Positions 46,206-58,928 are shown, numbered from the stretch's first letter. The stretch is 64,000 nt of DNA from Trichobilharzia szidati (GCA_944472155.2 OX235279.1:58253564-58317563), one strand, 5' to 3'. Notes: generated by a model not told the origin, from the letters alone. Numbers and translations: made by a program.

Positions 46206-48000
46206 TAATTAAATACTTTATATATATATCATATACCTGAGAGTGTAAGATAACTTTTACTACCTCATACATAGTTAGCTTAATTACCCTTCGTTTCTTT
46301 TCATGATTCCGCGATGTGAATAGTTCTAACTACTGATTCGTAAATGTCCTGTTTCTTACATTTATCTAAAGAAATTACATCTGAATCAATAAATCTATTT
46401 AGAGGTGATAAATGTCAGTAATTGGTTTAGCGTGAACTATGTAATTAAATCTTTTTTTTCATGCAAAAACACCAATTCATTTAACTCTTCAACACTGAAG
46501 CCTTTCATCTGTCTGTCAATCCTCTCTCCGACTTCATTTCTTCTCTGTTCTAATCGGGAAAATTCTGGTTTATTTCCAGCTGCAGTGTACTTCTCTTTTT
46601 TGTTCCTCCCATCTTTACAATACTTTTCTACAAATTTTTTCCAATACATACTATCATTTTTCAATCTACTTAAATTCTTCTTCTAATCACTTTTCAGAGT
46701 AGATCATTTTTATCATACATTATTCACTGGATATGGATTGGGAAATCTTTACTTCCTACATTTTTACTTTTATTCGCCCTCATCGAACACTAACTTTGCA
46801 TAGTAGTTTAGGCACCACCGTTATCAGAGTATGTTGAGATTATTTTAAGCAAACAAAATGCACATAAAATAAGGTTTGTAGCTCATGTTGGCTTGGTTTT
46901 CTGAAAGCTTTTTATATCCGATTTCACGTAACATCTTTAGTAATAATTTCATTAAGAACACACGTCCATCCTCTCTTTTTGTTATCTGATCTCAAAGCGT
47001 TTTCAATTTTTTTGATTCACTGACTCCCTTGCTTCCATAAACTCTAGTGTTTGTGTATATCATCCATCCTTCTCTACATACTTCATGTTAGAAGTTAATA
47101 GTTCTATGGACTGTCTTGTAAAACTCAGTTGCTATCCATTTTATTCCATCTCACTTTATGTGTACACCATTTATACATATTTGTCTGTTCGGAAACTAGA
47201 TGGGCAGCAGCTGCTGCTGAAAATATGAGACAATTCTTATTAGTGATGGAAAAGTGAAATTAAGTCAATAATTGAGTTTCATGGTCTATCCAGTCGGGCG
47301 TCTACATTGTAACCACAGTTCCCCCGGTTTAAATATAGTCACGACTTGTATTTCTGACTCCCTTCCATTCATCACTATTCTACAGATAACATCAGTCTGA
47401 CAAACTAAGGCAGTCTAACCAACACTAGTTATTATCCACCACTGTTTTATAAAAAAATAGAAGAAACCTTTGTTCAATGATTTTCTATTCAATAAAGGGG
47501 ACTATTGCTCTACACAGAATTTCTATAACACGGAGTTCAAATTGAATAAATTGTTAACAAACTCTATGATTATTTCTGACTATGCCCATTGATAAAATCT
47601 GAATACCAGTCTTCTGAAATCCTTAGGTTGTCTTTGTTATGCTCAAAAATAAAGAGTATTAAAAAACTGTAAAATTTGCTAATGTAACATTTATTTATAA
47701 ATCACGATTTCCTACTAAATATTTTGATACAAAAAGAGGAGATATCATGTGGTGCAATGCGTCTAAGACCTACACATGTATTGAGTGCCCATGCGTTTCA
47801 TTTAAAATGCGCCCTAACTCTTACCTCATGAATAAAGTTTACATATAGCACCATGGAGTCCTAATGAGTCCATAACACAGTGTAACGATTAAATTTAAGG
47901 TCATTTTGTATCCTCTGTAACTAAAAATATTTGGTCACACCAAAATGAAATACTTTGCTAATAATATATTTATCAGTCAGTCGTTAATTAGATTAAATCT
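46206..48000. other. Intergenic, no feature seen
   Basis: AT-rich sequence with no supportable gene, apart from a short (TA)n at 48002-48022 that borders the next RTE copy. Confidence 0.45.
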
Positions 48001-48057
48001 ATAATATATATATATATATATATTCAACTCCAAAGGAAGGAAAGTGTCAGTTATACA

Positions 48058-48714
48058 ATGCTATGCACCGACAAACAACGCAGACCTCGAAAAGAAAGAA
48101 GAATTCTACAGATAACTACAGCAACAGTGGACAATACTCTAGTCAGCGACATTAAAATACTAATGGGAGACATGAACGCCAAACTGGGACCAGACGACAC
48201 AGGAAGAGAACTCATCATGGGTAGAGAAACTCTCGGAGAAATGAATGAAAATGGAGAACTCTTCGCCGACTTCTGCGCCTTCAATGAACTAGTGATTGGT
48301 GGCAGCGTATATAAACACAAGGATATCCACAAGGCTACATGGGTGTCACCAGATGGGCGAACCAAAAACCAAATTGACTTCATCTCAATCTCAAGGAAGT
48401 GGAGGCGCAGCCTACTGGACACAAAAGTAGGAAGAGGAGCAGACGTTGGCTCAGACCACTATCTCGTACAAGGGACAATCCAAATCAAATTAAAAGCTTT
48501 CAGAGAAACAGGAGCTGCAGATAGACCACAAGCCAAGTTCAACACTCAAAAACTGAAGGACCAGGACACAAAGGACATCTTCACTGCAAGCATAAAGGAC
48601 AAAGCCGAGACACAAATCAACACTGGCGAAGAGGTCAGCGTCGGAAAGCACTGGAACATCAACAGTGTGGAGTCAAACCTGCATGGAAGTTCTAGGCAGA
48701 AAGAAGAGACTTGA
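48058..48714 (+). pseudogene. RTE endonuclease (APE-type) portion
   Basis: A 218-codon open frame. Seen: ILMGDMNAKLG (the D.N pair of apurinic-type endonucleases), GRETLGEMNENGELFADF, ATWVSPDGRTKNQIDFISI (the DFIS motif) and VGSDHYLVQGTI (the catalytic SDH). The N-terminal part of the nuclease is missing through 5' truncation and a frameshift just before this frame. The frame ends in a stop where a second frameshift separates it from the RT. Confidence 0.85.
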
Positions 48715-49852
48715 CAAACAGTGGCTCACTACGGACACTTGGAGACTGATAGAAGAGAGAAGGATGGTGAAACAAAAGATTATCCAGTGCACCGACGAGC
48801 AACAAAAACAGGATTTGAATGCAAGCTACAAGACACTGAACAAAAGAGTAAAGAAGAGTGCCAGAGAAGACAAAGGAAAGTATTATGAAGCCATGGCAAG
48901 TGAAACAGAACAAGCTGCAGGCAAAGGAGACCTCACAACACTCTACGGAACAACTAGGTACCTATCGGGCAAAAGTTTGACGCAAATTAAGCCGGTGAAG
49001 GATGACAATGGAAAGTCACTCACCAAAGAAGTGGAGCAAAGGAAACACTGGGCTGAACACTTCAAAAGACTCCCAAATCGACTACCACCTACAACGCGCC
49101 CAACAATACCAACGACGGAGACAGAGCTACCAGTGAACACCAACCTCCCGACGAAATCAGAAGTCCTGAAGTCAATCAAGATGCTAAAAGCTGGAAAAGC
49201 AGCAGGACCAGATGGAATCCCACCAGAAGGATTGAAAATGGACCCAGAGACAACAGTGGACTTGATGACGCCACTACTGGAGGTGTGGAAAGAAGGCAAA
49301 GTACCCGACGATTGGAAGAAAGGCTACTTATTCAAACTACCAAAGAAAGGAGACCTAAGTCAACGCAAGAATTGGCGCGGAATTATGCTCCTGTCCATCA
49401 CAAGCAAAATACTAAGCCGCATCATCCTGGAGAGAACCAAGCATGCCCTGGATGAAAAACTTCGACCGGAACAGGTTGGATTCAGGAGAAACAAGTCATG
49501 TATTGATCAGATCGACACATTACGGATCATCATTGAACAAAGCTTGGAATGGCAGTCACCTCTCTATCTCAACTTCATTGACTTTGAAAAGGCATTCAAC
49601 AGCGTTAATCGAGAGGTGCTTTGGGAACTACTTAGCTACTATGGGGTGCCACCGACAATTATACACATCATCCAACAGTTGTACGACAATGCTGCATGCC
49701 GAGTAATCCACAACGGGAAGCTTACGGAATCCTTCGAAGTGAGAACAGGAGTAAGACAAGCTGGCTGCCTACTATCGCCAATGATTTCCCTGATTGCGGT
49801 AGATTGGATAATGAGACAAACAGCAGGCTGGGTAACGAGGAAACAGGCATAA
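48665..49852 (+). pseudogene. RTE reverse transcriptase portion, catalytic box lost
   Basis: A 395-codon frame overlapping the endonuclease frame by 50 bases in a different phase. It contains fingers (NKSCIDQIDTLRIIIEQSLE), motif A (FIDFEKAFNSV, aspartate present) and motif B (GVRQAGCLLSP). It shifts out of frame after VDWIMRQTAG. Motif C (FADD) cannot be found in any frame. The protein would lack polymerase activity. Confidence 0.88.
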
Positions 49853-50799
49853 AATGGACTCACACAAAAAACTTGGAGGATCTGGACTTCGTAAGCTGGA
49901 AGATATGCAAGCGAAAAGCAACAAGTTGGCAGAAGAAGCATCAAAGATAGGACTTCACGTGAACATAGAGAAGACAGAGGTGATGAAGATTCCTGGGCAA
50001 CACCACCAACAGCAACAAAAACAGACAACAATCAGCATAAATGGGAGGAACCTGAAAGAAACAACCTCTCTTACCTACCTGGAAAGCATCGTTTCAACTA
50101 CAAGCGGAACTGACGAGGATATCAAAGCAAGAATCGGAAAAGCAAGATAAGCTTTCACTACTCTCATGTCTGTGTGGAGGTCAACAACACTCAGCATCAA
50201 AAGTAAGATCCGGATTTTCAACTCCAATGTGAAGTCAGTGCTACTATACGGATCAGAGACTTGCACTACGCGTCATAAAGAGCATCTCAAACAAACTACA
50301 GACCTTCATTAACAGTTGTCTTCGGTCAATACCACTCAAGATCAGATGGCCAGTTAGAAAAGATCAGCAACAGGGATCTCTGGGAGCGAACCAACCAAGA
50401 ACCGATTGTGAAACAAACAAGCGGGAAGAAATGGAGATGGATTGGCCATACTCTGAGGATACCATCAAGTGACATCACTAGACAAGCCATCGCTCGAGTG
50501 GAACCCGAAAGAGAAGCGGCGAGTTGGTCGTCAGTGCAAGGGTGACTTGAAGGAGGTCATGTGAAGAGAAGATGAAAACGTGTGGGCAGACATGGAGCCA
50601 GGTGAAGACTCTAGCAGAGAACCGAACTCAATGGAGACGCACGACTGAAGCCCTATGTTCCTCTAGGAATTAAAGGAAACAATAATAATAATAACGGCCT
50701 TAGCTCGCCAAACTTATTTCGCTTCTGAGAAATAATTACCGGAATTTCAAAATGTCGGGTTATTACCCCATCAACCAAACTACATAATTTCTGTGATAT

Positions 50800-51125
50800 A
50801 TTATTATTATTCATTGACTGCTTGCATTCTGATTGGAACATAGGTCTTTCGCAGCCCATCTTCAATGTATGATGTTCTCTGACATTACTTACAGGTAGCT
50901 CCACAACTGTCAACGAGCTTTCGTTTTCTCTTCACGAGATTTTCTGCATGTCACACTCGGACCCACATCCAACCCATTGCTTGTCATTAAGGTCCCACGT
51001 AGAGGTCCTCCCTGGAGTGTGAATTCAATCGACTGTCTCCTGAGCGTATTGTCTTCCCAACTCCATTTCTTTTTACAAATCTGTTGGGTAATAGTTTGTT
51101 GACCGGTTCACTGATTACCAGAGCG
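50800..51125 (-). mobile_element. RTE-clade 3' tail, inverted between two + strand copies
   Basis: The sequence attgactgcttgcattctga then tggaacataggtctttcgca is the complement of the RTE tail. The following region matches post-RT sequence on the minus strand (complement of aaatctgttgggtaatagtt near 51078). The fragment lies tail-to-tail with the copy ending at 50690, with about 110 bases between them. Confidence 0.75.
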
Positions 51126-51149
51126 TTTCATTTCACCCCAAATAAGTCT

Positions 51150-53935
51150 ACAATTTACTTGAAAATAAAAACGCCGTAATATGGACTGTCCTCTCGGTGA
51201 AAGCGAAACTAAGAATGGGGACGTGGAATGTCCGTACAATGTATGAGACTGGAAAGGCTGCCCAGGTAGCCAAAGAAATGAGATGATATGGAACAGAAGT
51301 GCTGAGAATCTGCAGGAGCAGATGTAATGGATGCCGATTATTAAAATTGTAAACTGGAGAGTCAGTAATACACTCCGGCCACCAGGCGACAACCAAGGGC
51401 ACATTGAGGTAGTGAATGGCTATCATCATTGTCGAATGCAGTGGGAACCAATTTCATCCTGCAGGATAATAACAGCAAGATTCAACTCAACAGAAAGAGA
51501 GGAAGGTTACAATTATCCAATTCTACGCACAGTGCTAAAAACAACGCGGAACAAGAGAAGAAGGAAGATTTTCACAGTCAGCTATAAACAGTAATGGACA
51601 ACATCCCGAACGGTGACATCAAAATCTCCATGGGTGATATGAATGCCAGCTGAACTGGGAGCAGATAATACAGGAAGAGAACTCATCATGAGCCGAGAGG
51701 CTCTCATCTGACGAAATGAATGAGAATGGAGAATTATTCTCAGACTTCTACGCTTTTAATCATTTAGTGATCGGAAGCAGCGCGTACAAGCACAAGAATA
51801 TGCGCAAAGCAACATGGATTTTGCCCGACAGACACACCACACACCATATAGATTTCATCTCAGTCTCAAGAAATAAGGAGATGCAGCCTGCTGGACACAA
51901 ATTCAAGAAGGGGAGCGTATGTAGGCTCAGAGCATCATCAAATTCAAGGAACCTTCAAGGTGAAGGTGAAATCCTTCAGGACAACTGGAGACAGACCACG
52001 GTAATTCAAGTTCAACATTTATAAAGTGAAGGACAAAACAATAAGGAACACATTCACAACAGATCAGAGCAGAGTTGTAGACACTACGTGGCATCACTGA
52101 GAGAACCTGCTTGGAAGAACATTGGAACTATCTGAAGGTGATTTTTAAGGAAATGTGTACAACTGTTCTAGGAAGAAAGAAGAGACAAGACAAGAAATGG
52201 CTCCCAACGGACACTTACCTGGTGGCTAATAGAAGAGAGGAATGTGACAGAGAAGATGACTCAATGCAAAGATAGACAACAGAAGGAGAAGCTGAGTTCA
52301 ATGCACACTAGACTGAATAAAAGAGTGAAGAAGATACACCATCACTAACAGCACGCACACAAATGCCTGTTAGTGGACAGCAATCCTCCAACGAAAGCAG
52401 AAATCCTGAATGCAACCAAGCAACTGAATTCCATTCAGGAAGGCAGCAGGACCAGACGGAATTCCCCCGCCCCGAAGCACTGAAAACGGACCTAGAGACT
52501 ACGGCAGTTGTGCTCAAGCCATTATCGCAAAAGGTTTGGAAAGAAGGAAAGGTACCTGCCGATTGGAAGGAAGACTGGTCACCTTGTCAAGCTCTCAAAG
52601 AAGGGCGACTTACACCTCACTCTGTAAGAACTAGCTTTTGTCCACGCCAAGTAAAATACCAATTAGCATCATCCTGGAGAGAATAAAAGATACAGTGGAT
52701 ATAGAACTCCGCCATCCGAAACAGGCTGGATTCAAGAAAGGCTAAACATGTGCTGATCAAATTGCGATTCTGTGCATCAGCATCATCACCGAACAGAGCA
52801 TAGAATGGCAGTCAAAACCTCTACCTCAACTTCATCGATTTCGAAAAGGCCTTCGACAGAAAGCGTTGACCGAGAAGTAATTTGAAAAGTGCTTCAAAAC
52901 TGCTAAGTACAGTGCCCAAGTCTTTATCAAACTCATTCAGCAGTTGGCTATATGACAGTGCCACATGTCAGGTGATCCACAACGGAAATCTCAGCGATGC
53001 GTTCAAAGTGTAGACGGGAGTTAGACAAGGCTTGCTTATTATCACCGATGATATTCCTAATGGTGGTGGACTAGATTGTGTGAAAGACTGTATTTAGCGG
53101 TGAGACAGGAATACGCTGCATGACCGATAAGAAGACTCTAGAAGGTCTGGATTTTGCAGATGATATATGTCTAATGTCACACAAACTCGAAGAATTACAG
53201 GCGAAAACAAAAAACTGGCTGAATAAGCAGGCAGCGAAGACAGGATTCCAAGTGAACAAAAAGAAGATAGGTGATGAAGATACCCACGCATCACCACCAC
53301 CAACGACAAACAGCACCAGTCACTGTCGCTGATAGAAATCTGAAGGAGGTCACTACCTTCACTTATCTAGCAAGCGTTGTTTCACACACAGGTAGTCGGA
53401 ACTGATGAAGCTGTCAAAGCTAGTAAGGATTGAAATGGCAAGACGTGCCTTCATCAGTTTGAAACCAATTTGGAAATCTTCTGCAATCAGCCTGTATAAA
53501 GAACAAGATTCGGATTTTCAACAGGAATGTGAAGTCAGTCAGTCAGTTCTTCTAAGCAGGTCAGAAACGTGGCGTGTGTGTCACGAAAAGGATTTCCAGC
53601 AAGTTAAAGACTTTTATCAACAACTGCCTTCACTAGCTCCATACTGAAGATCAAATGGCCGGCCAGAAGGAATTAGCAACCAGGAAATCTGGTGACGAGC
53701 AAAGCAACCAAGAGCCGATTGCTTAAAAAATATTTAAGAGAAAATGGATATAGATCGAACACACAATGCGGAGGCCGTCGCATGACATTCCGCCCAATGC
53801 AGGCGATGAGTGGGTCTTCGGTGAGAGTGTGAGATGGAGGAGATGAGAGATAATGGTCAATCGTGGAGCCAGTTGAAGAGGAGATATGTTATTGAAGCCC
53901 TATGTTTCACTCGGAACCCAAAAGAATAATAACAT
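51150..53935 (+). mobile_element. RTE-clade retrotransposon, nearly full span, many frameshifts
   Basis: The endonuclease start KLRMGTWNVRTMYETGK near 51206 is intact, so this copy begins further 5' than the 48-kb one. Endonuclease DMNAS near 51640, MNENGELFSDF at 51716 and HHIDFISVSRN near 51845 follow. The RT has motif A FIDFEKAFD near 52838 and the FADD box LEGLDFADDICLMSHKLEEL at 53137-53196. The post-RT region closely matches 6935-7426. The tail gaagccctatgtttcactcg lies near 53895. At least six frame changes or stops break it. Confidence 0.88.
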
Positions 53936-55210
53936 AATAAGCCGCTGATCAACAATCGGTGGATTTCAATGCTTCTTTAATTTGAGTCATTTCGTGATGA
54001 AAACTAAAGTCACTCGAAATTTCTGTTAACCAACACAGGAATTATCAGTTAAAATATCACAATTTTATTCAATCGGCGACTAAATCATTAAGCACAGATT
54101 GTCAATAATGAGACAGAACTTAAAGCTTAATAGTGTTAATTTACTGGGCTGAAATGAAAAGCTTCTATTAGACAGAAATAAATGAATTGAGACCATTTAA
54201 GTATTTTGAAACACAGGAAGTTGCAAATAAATCTTTCTCATACTAAGTTGTTTAACCCTTGTCATTATTGATTTCATAAGTAATACTTTTTGTAAACAGT
54301 CTTCACTTCACTGTAAGGTGTACCTAGAATCTGAGTGCTGTGATCAACATTTACAGGTTTTCTGATAAATCAAGTGGAATAATTTTGTTACCTGTATGAA
54401 TAGATAACCACTTCTGGACAACAAGATTTATCAAAAGAAATTTATAGATGCAAATTTTATACTAGCATAATATATTTATAAGAGAAATGAGAGCTGTTCT
54501 GCTGTACACCTAAAGATGGTATAATTAAGTAATTGGGTTAAGAACGAATTCGGCATTCTAAGTGGTTCGAAACTCTTACTCTTTACATCACCTAGTTATG
54601 ATCAATACCATAGTTATTACCACGATTAACTCCACTTCTTGACGATCTGTGTGTACAGCTAGGTAGCCTGAAGCATTCAAAAATGCCTACTTTTTCAAAA
54701 TGTTGATAACATTAAAGAAATTCAACCTAATCACTCCGAGTCAGATATGCCAGGAGGTAGGAAAATCGTCTTCAGTTTTATAATCCTCCAGTTTGCTTAG
54801 ACTTTATATGAGTATTTCTCATATTCACCTCTAAAATTCATACTCATTCAAGTGCCTTATTACATCTTTTTAAAAACTAATTAACATGATAGATGCAAGA
54901 TAAAGCTGCTTAAAATTCGTTAGACAGAAAGACCTGTTTTATGAATAAAGAAAACACAGTCGAACAGACAGACTGTGATCACTTGTTCAGTTATAAATTA
55001 TGCATGATTATAACGCCCATAAAGCATATAACTTTCTTTTTATTCGTATAAATGTAATAGACAAAACAAACTATGACAAAGGCATGGTGAGCGACACGGT
55101 AGAACTTGAGATATAAGGAAACTGAAGGCAATACAGTTAAAAATTTCAAGAATTTAATTTCATATGCTTTCACGTGCTTTGATGTACTGATGCACCTAAC
55201 CTTATAACTG

Positions 55211-55255
<45 letters not shown>

Positions 55256-56720
55256 GTTAATCGCATCCAAATCACACAAGCTCATAAACTCCTCCGTTAT
55301 ATGAACTCATGAAGTCTGATTTCCGTGAAATCTATTTAAAGCACAACTTACAAGTTTTCTCTGTTTACGCCTACATAAGGCGTCTATCCACCTCCCTAAT
55401 ATTACAAGTTGGTGAAAGCAAAACACAGTGAAAACAAATAAATTAGTGAATTATATATATATATATATATATATATACGTATATAGTAAGCACGAAAAAT
55501 TTATAGGAAGCTGGTTATCAGACAAAAATCTTCGAGAACAGACTAGAAAGTTACTTGCAGTCCCACTCCCACCACCAGTGAAAGGTGTTAAATATAAGAG
55601 TTCGAAGAAAAGAAAAAAGATTTTTGACCTCCATTGTTTTTTTGTTGTATTTTCAGTTTTTAAACACAATACAGACACATGACTCTTTGGAACATCTGGT
55701 GTTTGTGTATCAGTGTATCTGTTTTGCATGAATGCATGTATATGAAGAAGTGTGAACGAAATGAATAAATGAGACACTTTTTATCACCATCACTATTTAA
55801 GATGACTTGGAATGTCTTCTCTCATCACTATTATTTCATTCTCTTTAATTTCCTCTCTTAAGATAGTTTTTAAAGATAAAAACAAGGGGAGGAAAAAATA
55901 ATAAACACGCTGTTTGAAAAAATAGGGTGCTCACTAGACAGAATGTGAATTTGTGTTAAGTAAATGATTGTAAAGAAACGGTAAGGATTTATTTTTTATT
56001 TTCATTTCAGTTCAGACTAAAGATAATTCACTTCTGCGATATTATTTAAGAAGAAGAAGGCAGAAAATAAAGCCAGTTATTTCATTAAAAAAATTATAAG
56101 CCACAGAATTTATTTCTAATGCACCGATATTAAAAGATGTCAAAAGATAAGTGTTTTTCGTGACATTGTCTTTGATAGTTATGTGGTCTAAATGCCTTCA
56201 TTTTGGTAGATAAACAAACTTGATCGTTTCCAGAGAAAATTCATCGGAATATTTCTCTTGAAGTGTCACTAGTTGTTAGCTGGTGCGGCTGTTTATCTGA
56301 TATTCGAATGTGAACTAGTTATTTGTGGGATCACTATAGACAACAATATTCTACAGTAATGTTATGCGATTGACATGCTATGCACTGGTTTATATAGGTC
56401 AGTATACTTCAGGAAACATCGTAGTTTTAATGAACTTTTCATTACTTGATTTGAGCTTAAACACTCAGATTGTATATTGGAAGGAAACTGTTAACAGTAA
56501 TTGTAGTCTACGGTAAAATTGTGTTGGTGTGATACAGACAATGTGTTCCAACGGAATATCATTCTCACATGTTCCCACAGTTCAATACGGTATTAGCAAC
56601 AGAATACTACGTATATTTGAACATTCTGTTTCATGGCATTTAGTATAAACCAAAATCACACACTCAGTGGTTGGTTAACGAACATAAGCTGTATATGTAC
56701 AAATATAGGTTTGATTAATT
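53936..56720. other. Intergenic; TA microsatellites
   Basis: AT-rich sequence. It contains (TA)n tracts at 55213-55250 and 55453-55482 and a possible SINE-tail remnant at 53985-54040. No coding region or RNA gene is supportable. Confidence 0.45.
55213..55250. repeat. (TA)n microsatellite
   Basis: A pure alternating TA tract of about 38 bases. A second tract at 55453-55482 is of similar kind. The Tyr/Ile-repeat frames across both are artefacts. Confidence 0.95.
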
Positions 56721-56728
56721 AAAGATTT

Positions 56729-56796
56729 GTGCGGCACAGCGGTTAGGACGCTCGCAGACCATGGTCTGGGGTTCGATTACCGGCCAACGTGGACCT
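56729..56796 (+). repeat. SINE head fragment (tRNA-like)
   Basis: The segment gtgcggcacagcggttagga then ctggggttcgattaccggcc is the head of the RTE-tailed SINE family with its B box. The body and tail are absent after about 56796. It is either a truncated copy or a rearranged one; not a functional tRNA, because no acceptor stem forms. Confidence 0.65.
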
Positions 56797-56993
56797 GATA
56801 TCAATGGTCGGACTGTTAAATTTGGGCTACCGATATCACATGCTAAAAATTCCATACTTGTACGAAAATACTGTTTGGAATCAAGCTTAAATAAAAAATT
56901 CACTTCGGATTCCACATCGTGCATTTTGTTGTTAAAAAATGACGCGAAATCTAATTCTACGTTGGAAAAAACTGTCGGTATAACACCACCACA

Positions 56994-57385
56994 GTAGTAG
57001 CAGTATTACTACTAGTGGTAATTTTAGTAGTAGTAGTAGTAGCAGCAGTAGTGGTAGTAGTGGTAGAATTAATAGTAGTAGTAGTGGTGGCAGTATGAGT
57101 AGGAGCAAAGGTGGTAGTATAGATAGTAGCTGTAGTAGTTTTAGTAGTAATAGCGGTAAGAGTTAATGGTAGTTGTGGCGGCGGTACTATGAGAACTAGC
57201 AGAAGTGGTAGTAGTGATAGTAGTAGTAGTAGTCCTAGTAGTGGTAGTAGTCTCAGTGTTGGTAGTAGTAGTGGTGGCAGTAGTATTAACGGTAGGAGGA
57301 GTAGTAATAGTGATAGTAGTGGTAGTGGTAGTGTTTGTAGCATTGGTCGCAGTATTAATGATAGTAGTAGTAATAGTAGTACTAG
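56994..57385. repeat. GTA/GTR trinucleotide array, block 1
   Basis: An imperfect trinucleotide array (tagtagtagtggtagtagt and variants) of about 390 bases. Both strands give long low-complexity frames (Ser/Gly, Val, or Thr/Leu repeats) that are by-products of the period-3 array and not proteins. Confidence 0.93.
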
Positions 57386-57643
57386 TGTAACAACAGAAGA
57401 CAAGGGCCAGGCAACAGAACGTTTATTACGGAAAATCAACACGTATTTATAGATTTTGTTGTACATTATTGTAGGTTAATGTTAGTAGAAAATACAGTCT
57501 GTTGATTGGTTGTTTCTCACACAAAGTTAACCTTGCATCTCTTGTGGTTGTGTCAGTTCATCTATATGTTAACTGTATCCACCTGTCCATCTTGACCTTT
57601 GACCTCAATTACTGTCAACCAATTGGCTAGTAGACAGCTCTCA
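57386..57643 (-). mobile_element. LTR of an LTR retrotransposon, inverted and internally deleted
   Basis: Read on the minus strand it starts tgagagctgtctactagcca and ends cttctgttgttaca, TG..CA ends as for LTRs. It contains ggatacagttaacatataga and a polyadenylation-type aataaacg near its 3' end. It aligns along its length with 58598-58928 in reverse but lacks about 73 bases. It is flanked on both sides by the GTA array, with no internal coding sequence next to it, so it looks like a solo LTR. Confidence 0.8.
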
Positions 57644-58205
57644 CCACACTAGTAGTTTTGGGAGGATTGGGAGTAGCAGAAGTATCAGTAGTGATAGTAT
57701 TATTAGTAGTAGTATTAGTAGTGTTGGCAGTAGTATCAGAAGTAGGAGAATTATTAGTAGTGATAGTAGTAGTAGTAGTACTGGTAGTAATAGTATTAAT
57801 TGTAGTAGTAGTGTTAGTGATATTAGTGGTAATAGTTTCGGTAGTAGTAGTGTTAGCAGTAGTAGGGTTGGTAGTAGTGGTAAAGGTCTTACTGGTAGTA
57901 GTAGTCACAGTAATGTTAGTAGTAGTGTTAGTAATGGTAATAGTAGTACTAGTAGTGGTGGCAGTAATATTAGCACTAGCAGAAGTAGTATTATTGATCG
58001 TAGTACTAGTAGTATTAGTGGTAGTTCTCATCGCAGTATTGGTATTAGTGGTAGTATTAGTAATAGTAGTGATAGTATTGGTAGTAGTTGTGGTAGTAAT
58101 ATTGGTAGTAGTATTGATGTTATTAGTATTATTCGCAGTAGTGGTAGTAAGACTGGCATTATTGGTAGTAATTGTAGTTGTGCTGGTAGTGGTGTCTGAA
58201 GTATC
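57644..58205. repeat. GTA/GTR trinucleotide array, block 2
   Basis: Continues the array with the same imperfect repeat (agtagtattagtagtgttgg). Its 300-codon Val/Leu-rich + strand frame and Thr/Asn-rich minus frame are not genes. It ends abruptly at about 58205, where unique sequence starts. Confidence 0.93.
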
Positions 58206-58597
58206 AGTAATAGCAGTTTTTGATGGAGACATATGGATCTTCGGGCAGGACTTCGAGGCTTCTTCGCAGTTAAGTGGCGTTCAAGGTCTGTCGGCGATGA
58301 GGCTGCTACTTGGGACGCTGCTGGGAGGTCGGGAGAAAGCAGCAAATGGAAGTGTGGGGCGAAATACCTACGAATGTGCGACAGGGTCAGGCAAACAGTT
58401 TCCAAAGTGGGAAGGACCACATATGGTCACGTTGAGATGGGGTTACACAGACACAATCGCAATGGTAAACACAGAGAATCAGGTGAACATCCGCAAGCGC
58501 CGAGATTCCAGACAGCAAGACAAAAGAGCAAAGCCCCAAGAACCAAGAAGACCGAACTAACTTCAGTCGCAAGTCTTTGACGGGGGGACGAGTACCG
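58206..58597 (+). mobile_element. LTR-retrotransposon internal 3' end (possible end of pol)
   Basis: Non-repetitive, higher-GC sequence between the GTA array and the right LTR. One frame reads ANGSVGRNTYECATGSGKQF then PKWEGPHMVTL and ends with a stop at 58558-58560. PKWEGP-type motifs are common near the C-terminus of Ty3/gypsy integrases, but this is a weak match. A purine-rich tgacggggggacgag at 58578 just before the LTR would serve as a polypurine tract. The rest of the element is absent. Confidence 0.5.
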
Positions 58598-58928
58598 TGA
58601 GAGCTGTCTACTAGCCAAATTGGTAGGCAGTAATTTACGTCAATGTTTACTTTCTCAAGATTTGTTGTGAGAAAATATAAACAAAGACTGATTCAAAACC
58701 GACCACAGCAGACTCTGAGTAGACGGATACAGTTAACATATAGATGATCTAACATTCAAGAAACAGTCACAAAGAGATGAAAGATTAACTTTAAGTGAGA
58801 AAGAACCAATCAGAAGACTGTGTTTGTTTGCTTAACTAATCTATAATAATGTACATGAAAATATATAAATATGCTTTGATTTCCTTAATAAACGATCTGT
58901 TGCCTGGCCCTTGTCTTCTGTTGTTACA
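58598..58928 (+). mobile_element. 3' LTR of an LTR retrotransposon
   Basis: 331 bases, TG..CA ends (tgagagctgtctactagcca to cttctgttgttaca). It contains aataaacg 35 bases before its end and a purine-rich tract just upstream, as expected for a 3' LTR. The length is close to that reported for schistosome gypsy-like Boudicca LTRs, but I cannot confirm the family. The inverted, deleted partner is at 57386-57643. Confidence 0.8.

Larger units (their letters stand above)
48024..50690 (+). mobile_element. RTE-clade retrotransposon, best-preserved copy, 5' truncated
   Basis: It starts inside the endonuclease (VSVIQCYAPTNNADLEKKEE at about 48043), right after a (TA)n tract. The endonuclease continues with DIKILMGDMNAKLGPDDTGR and GSDHYLVQGTI (48058-48714 after a frame change). 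The linker and RT occupy 48665-49852: AGKAAGPDGIPPEGLK, QVGFRRNKSCIDQIDTL, motif A LNFIDFEKAFNSV, motif B GVRQAGCLLSP, then VDWIMRQT. The FADD catalytic box is lost: where LDFADD is expected the sequence reads LEDLDFVSWK at 49873-49902. Post-RT text follows to the tail gaagccctatgttcctctag near 50647 and (AAT)n. At least two frameshifts. Reverse transcription by this copy is excluded. Confidence 0.92.

Noticed and set aside
47848..47885. gtcctaatgagtccataacaca as a hammerhead core
   Set aside because: It has a CUAAUGAG-like box but no GAAA at the right spacing and no closing stem.
56729..56796. Functional tRNA gene
   Set aside because: It is the head of the RTE-tailed SINE family; the ends do not pair as an acceptor stem.
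56957..57466. 169-codon Leu/Thr-rich minus-strand frame and the Ser/Gly + strand frames over block 1
   Set aside because: Same trinucleotide-array artefact; the frame also runs into the LTR.
57658..58205. Long Val/Leu-rich (+) and Thr/Asn-rich (-) open frames, up to 300 codons
   Set aside because: They are translations of the GTA/GTR trinucleotide array and occur in several frames on both strands; composition follows the repeat, not a protein.
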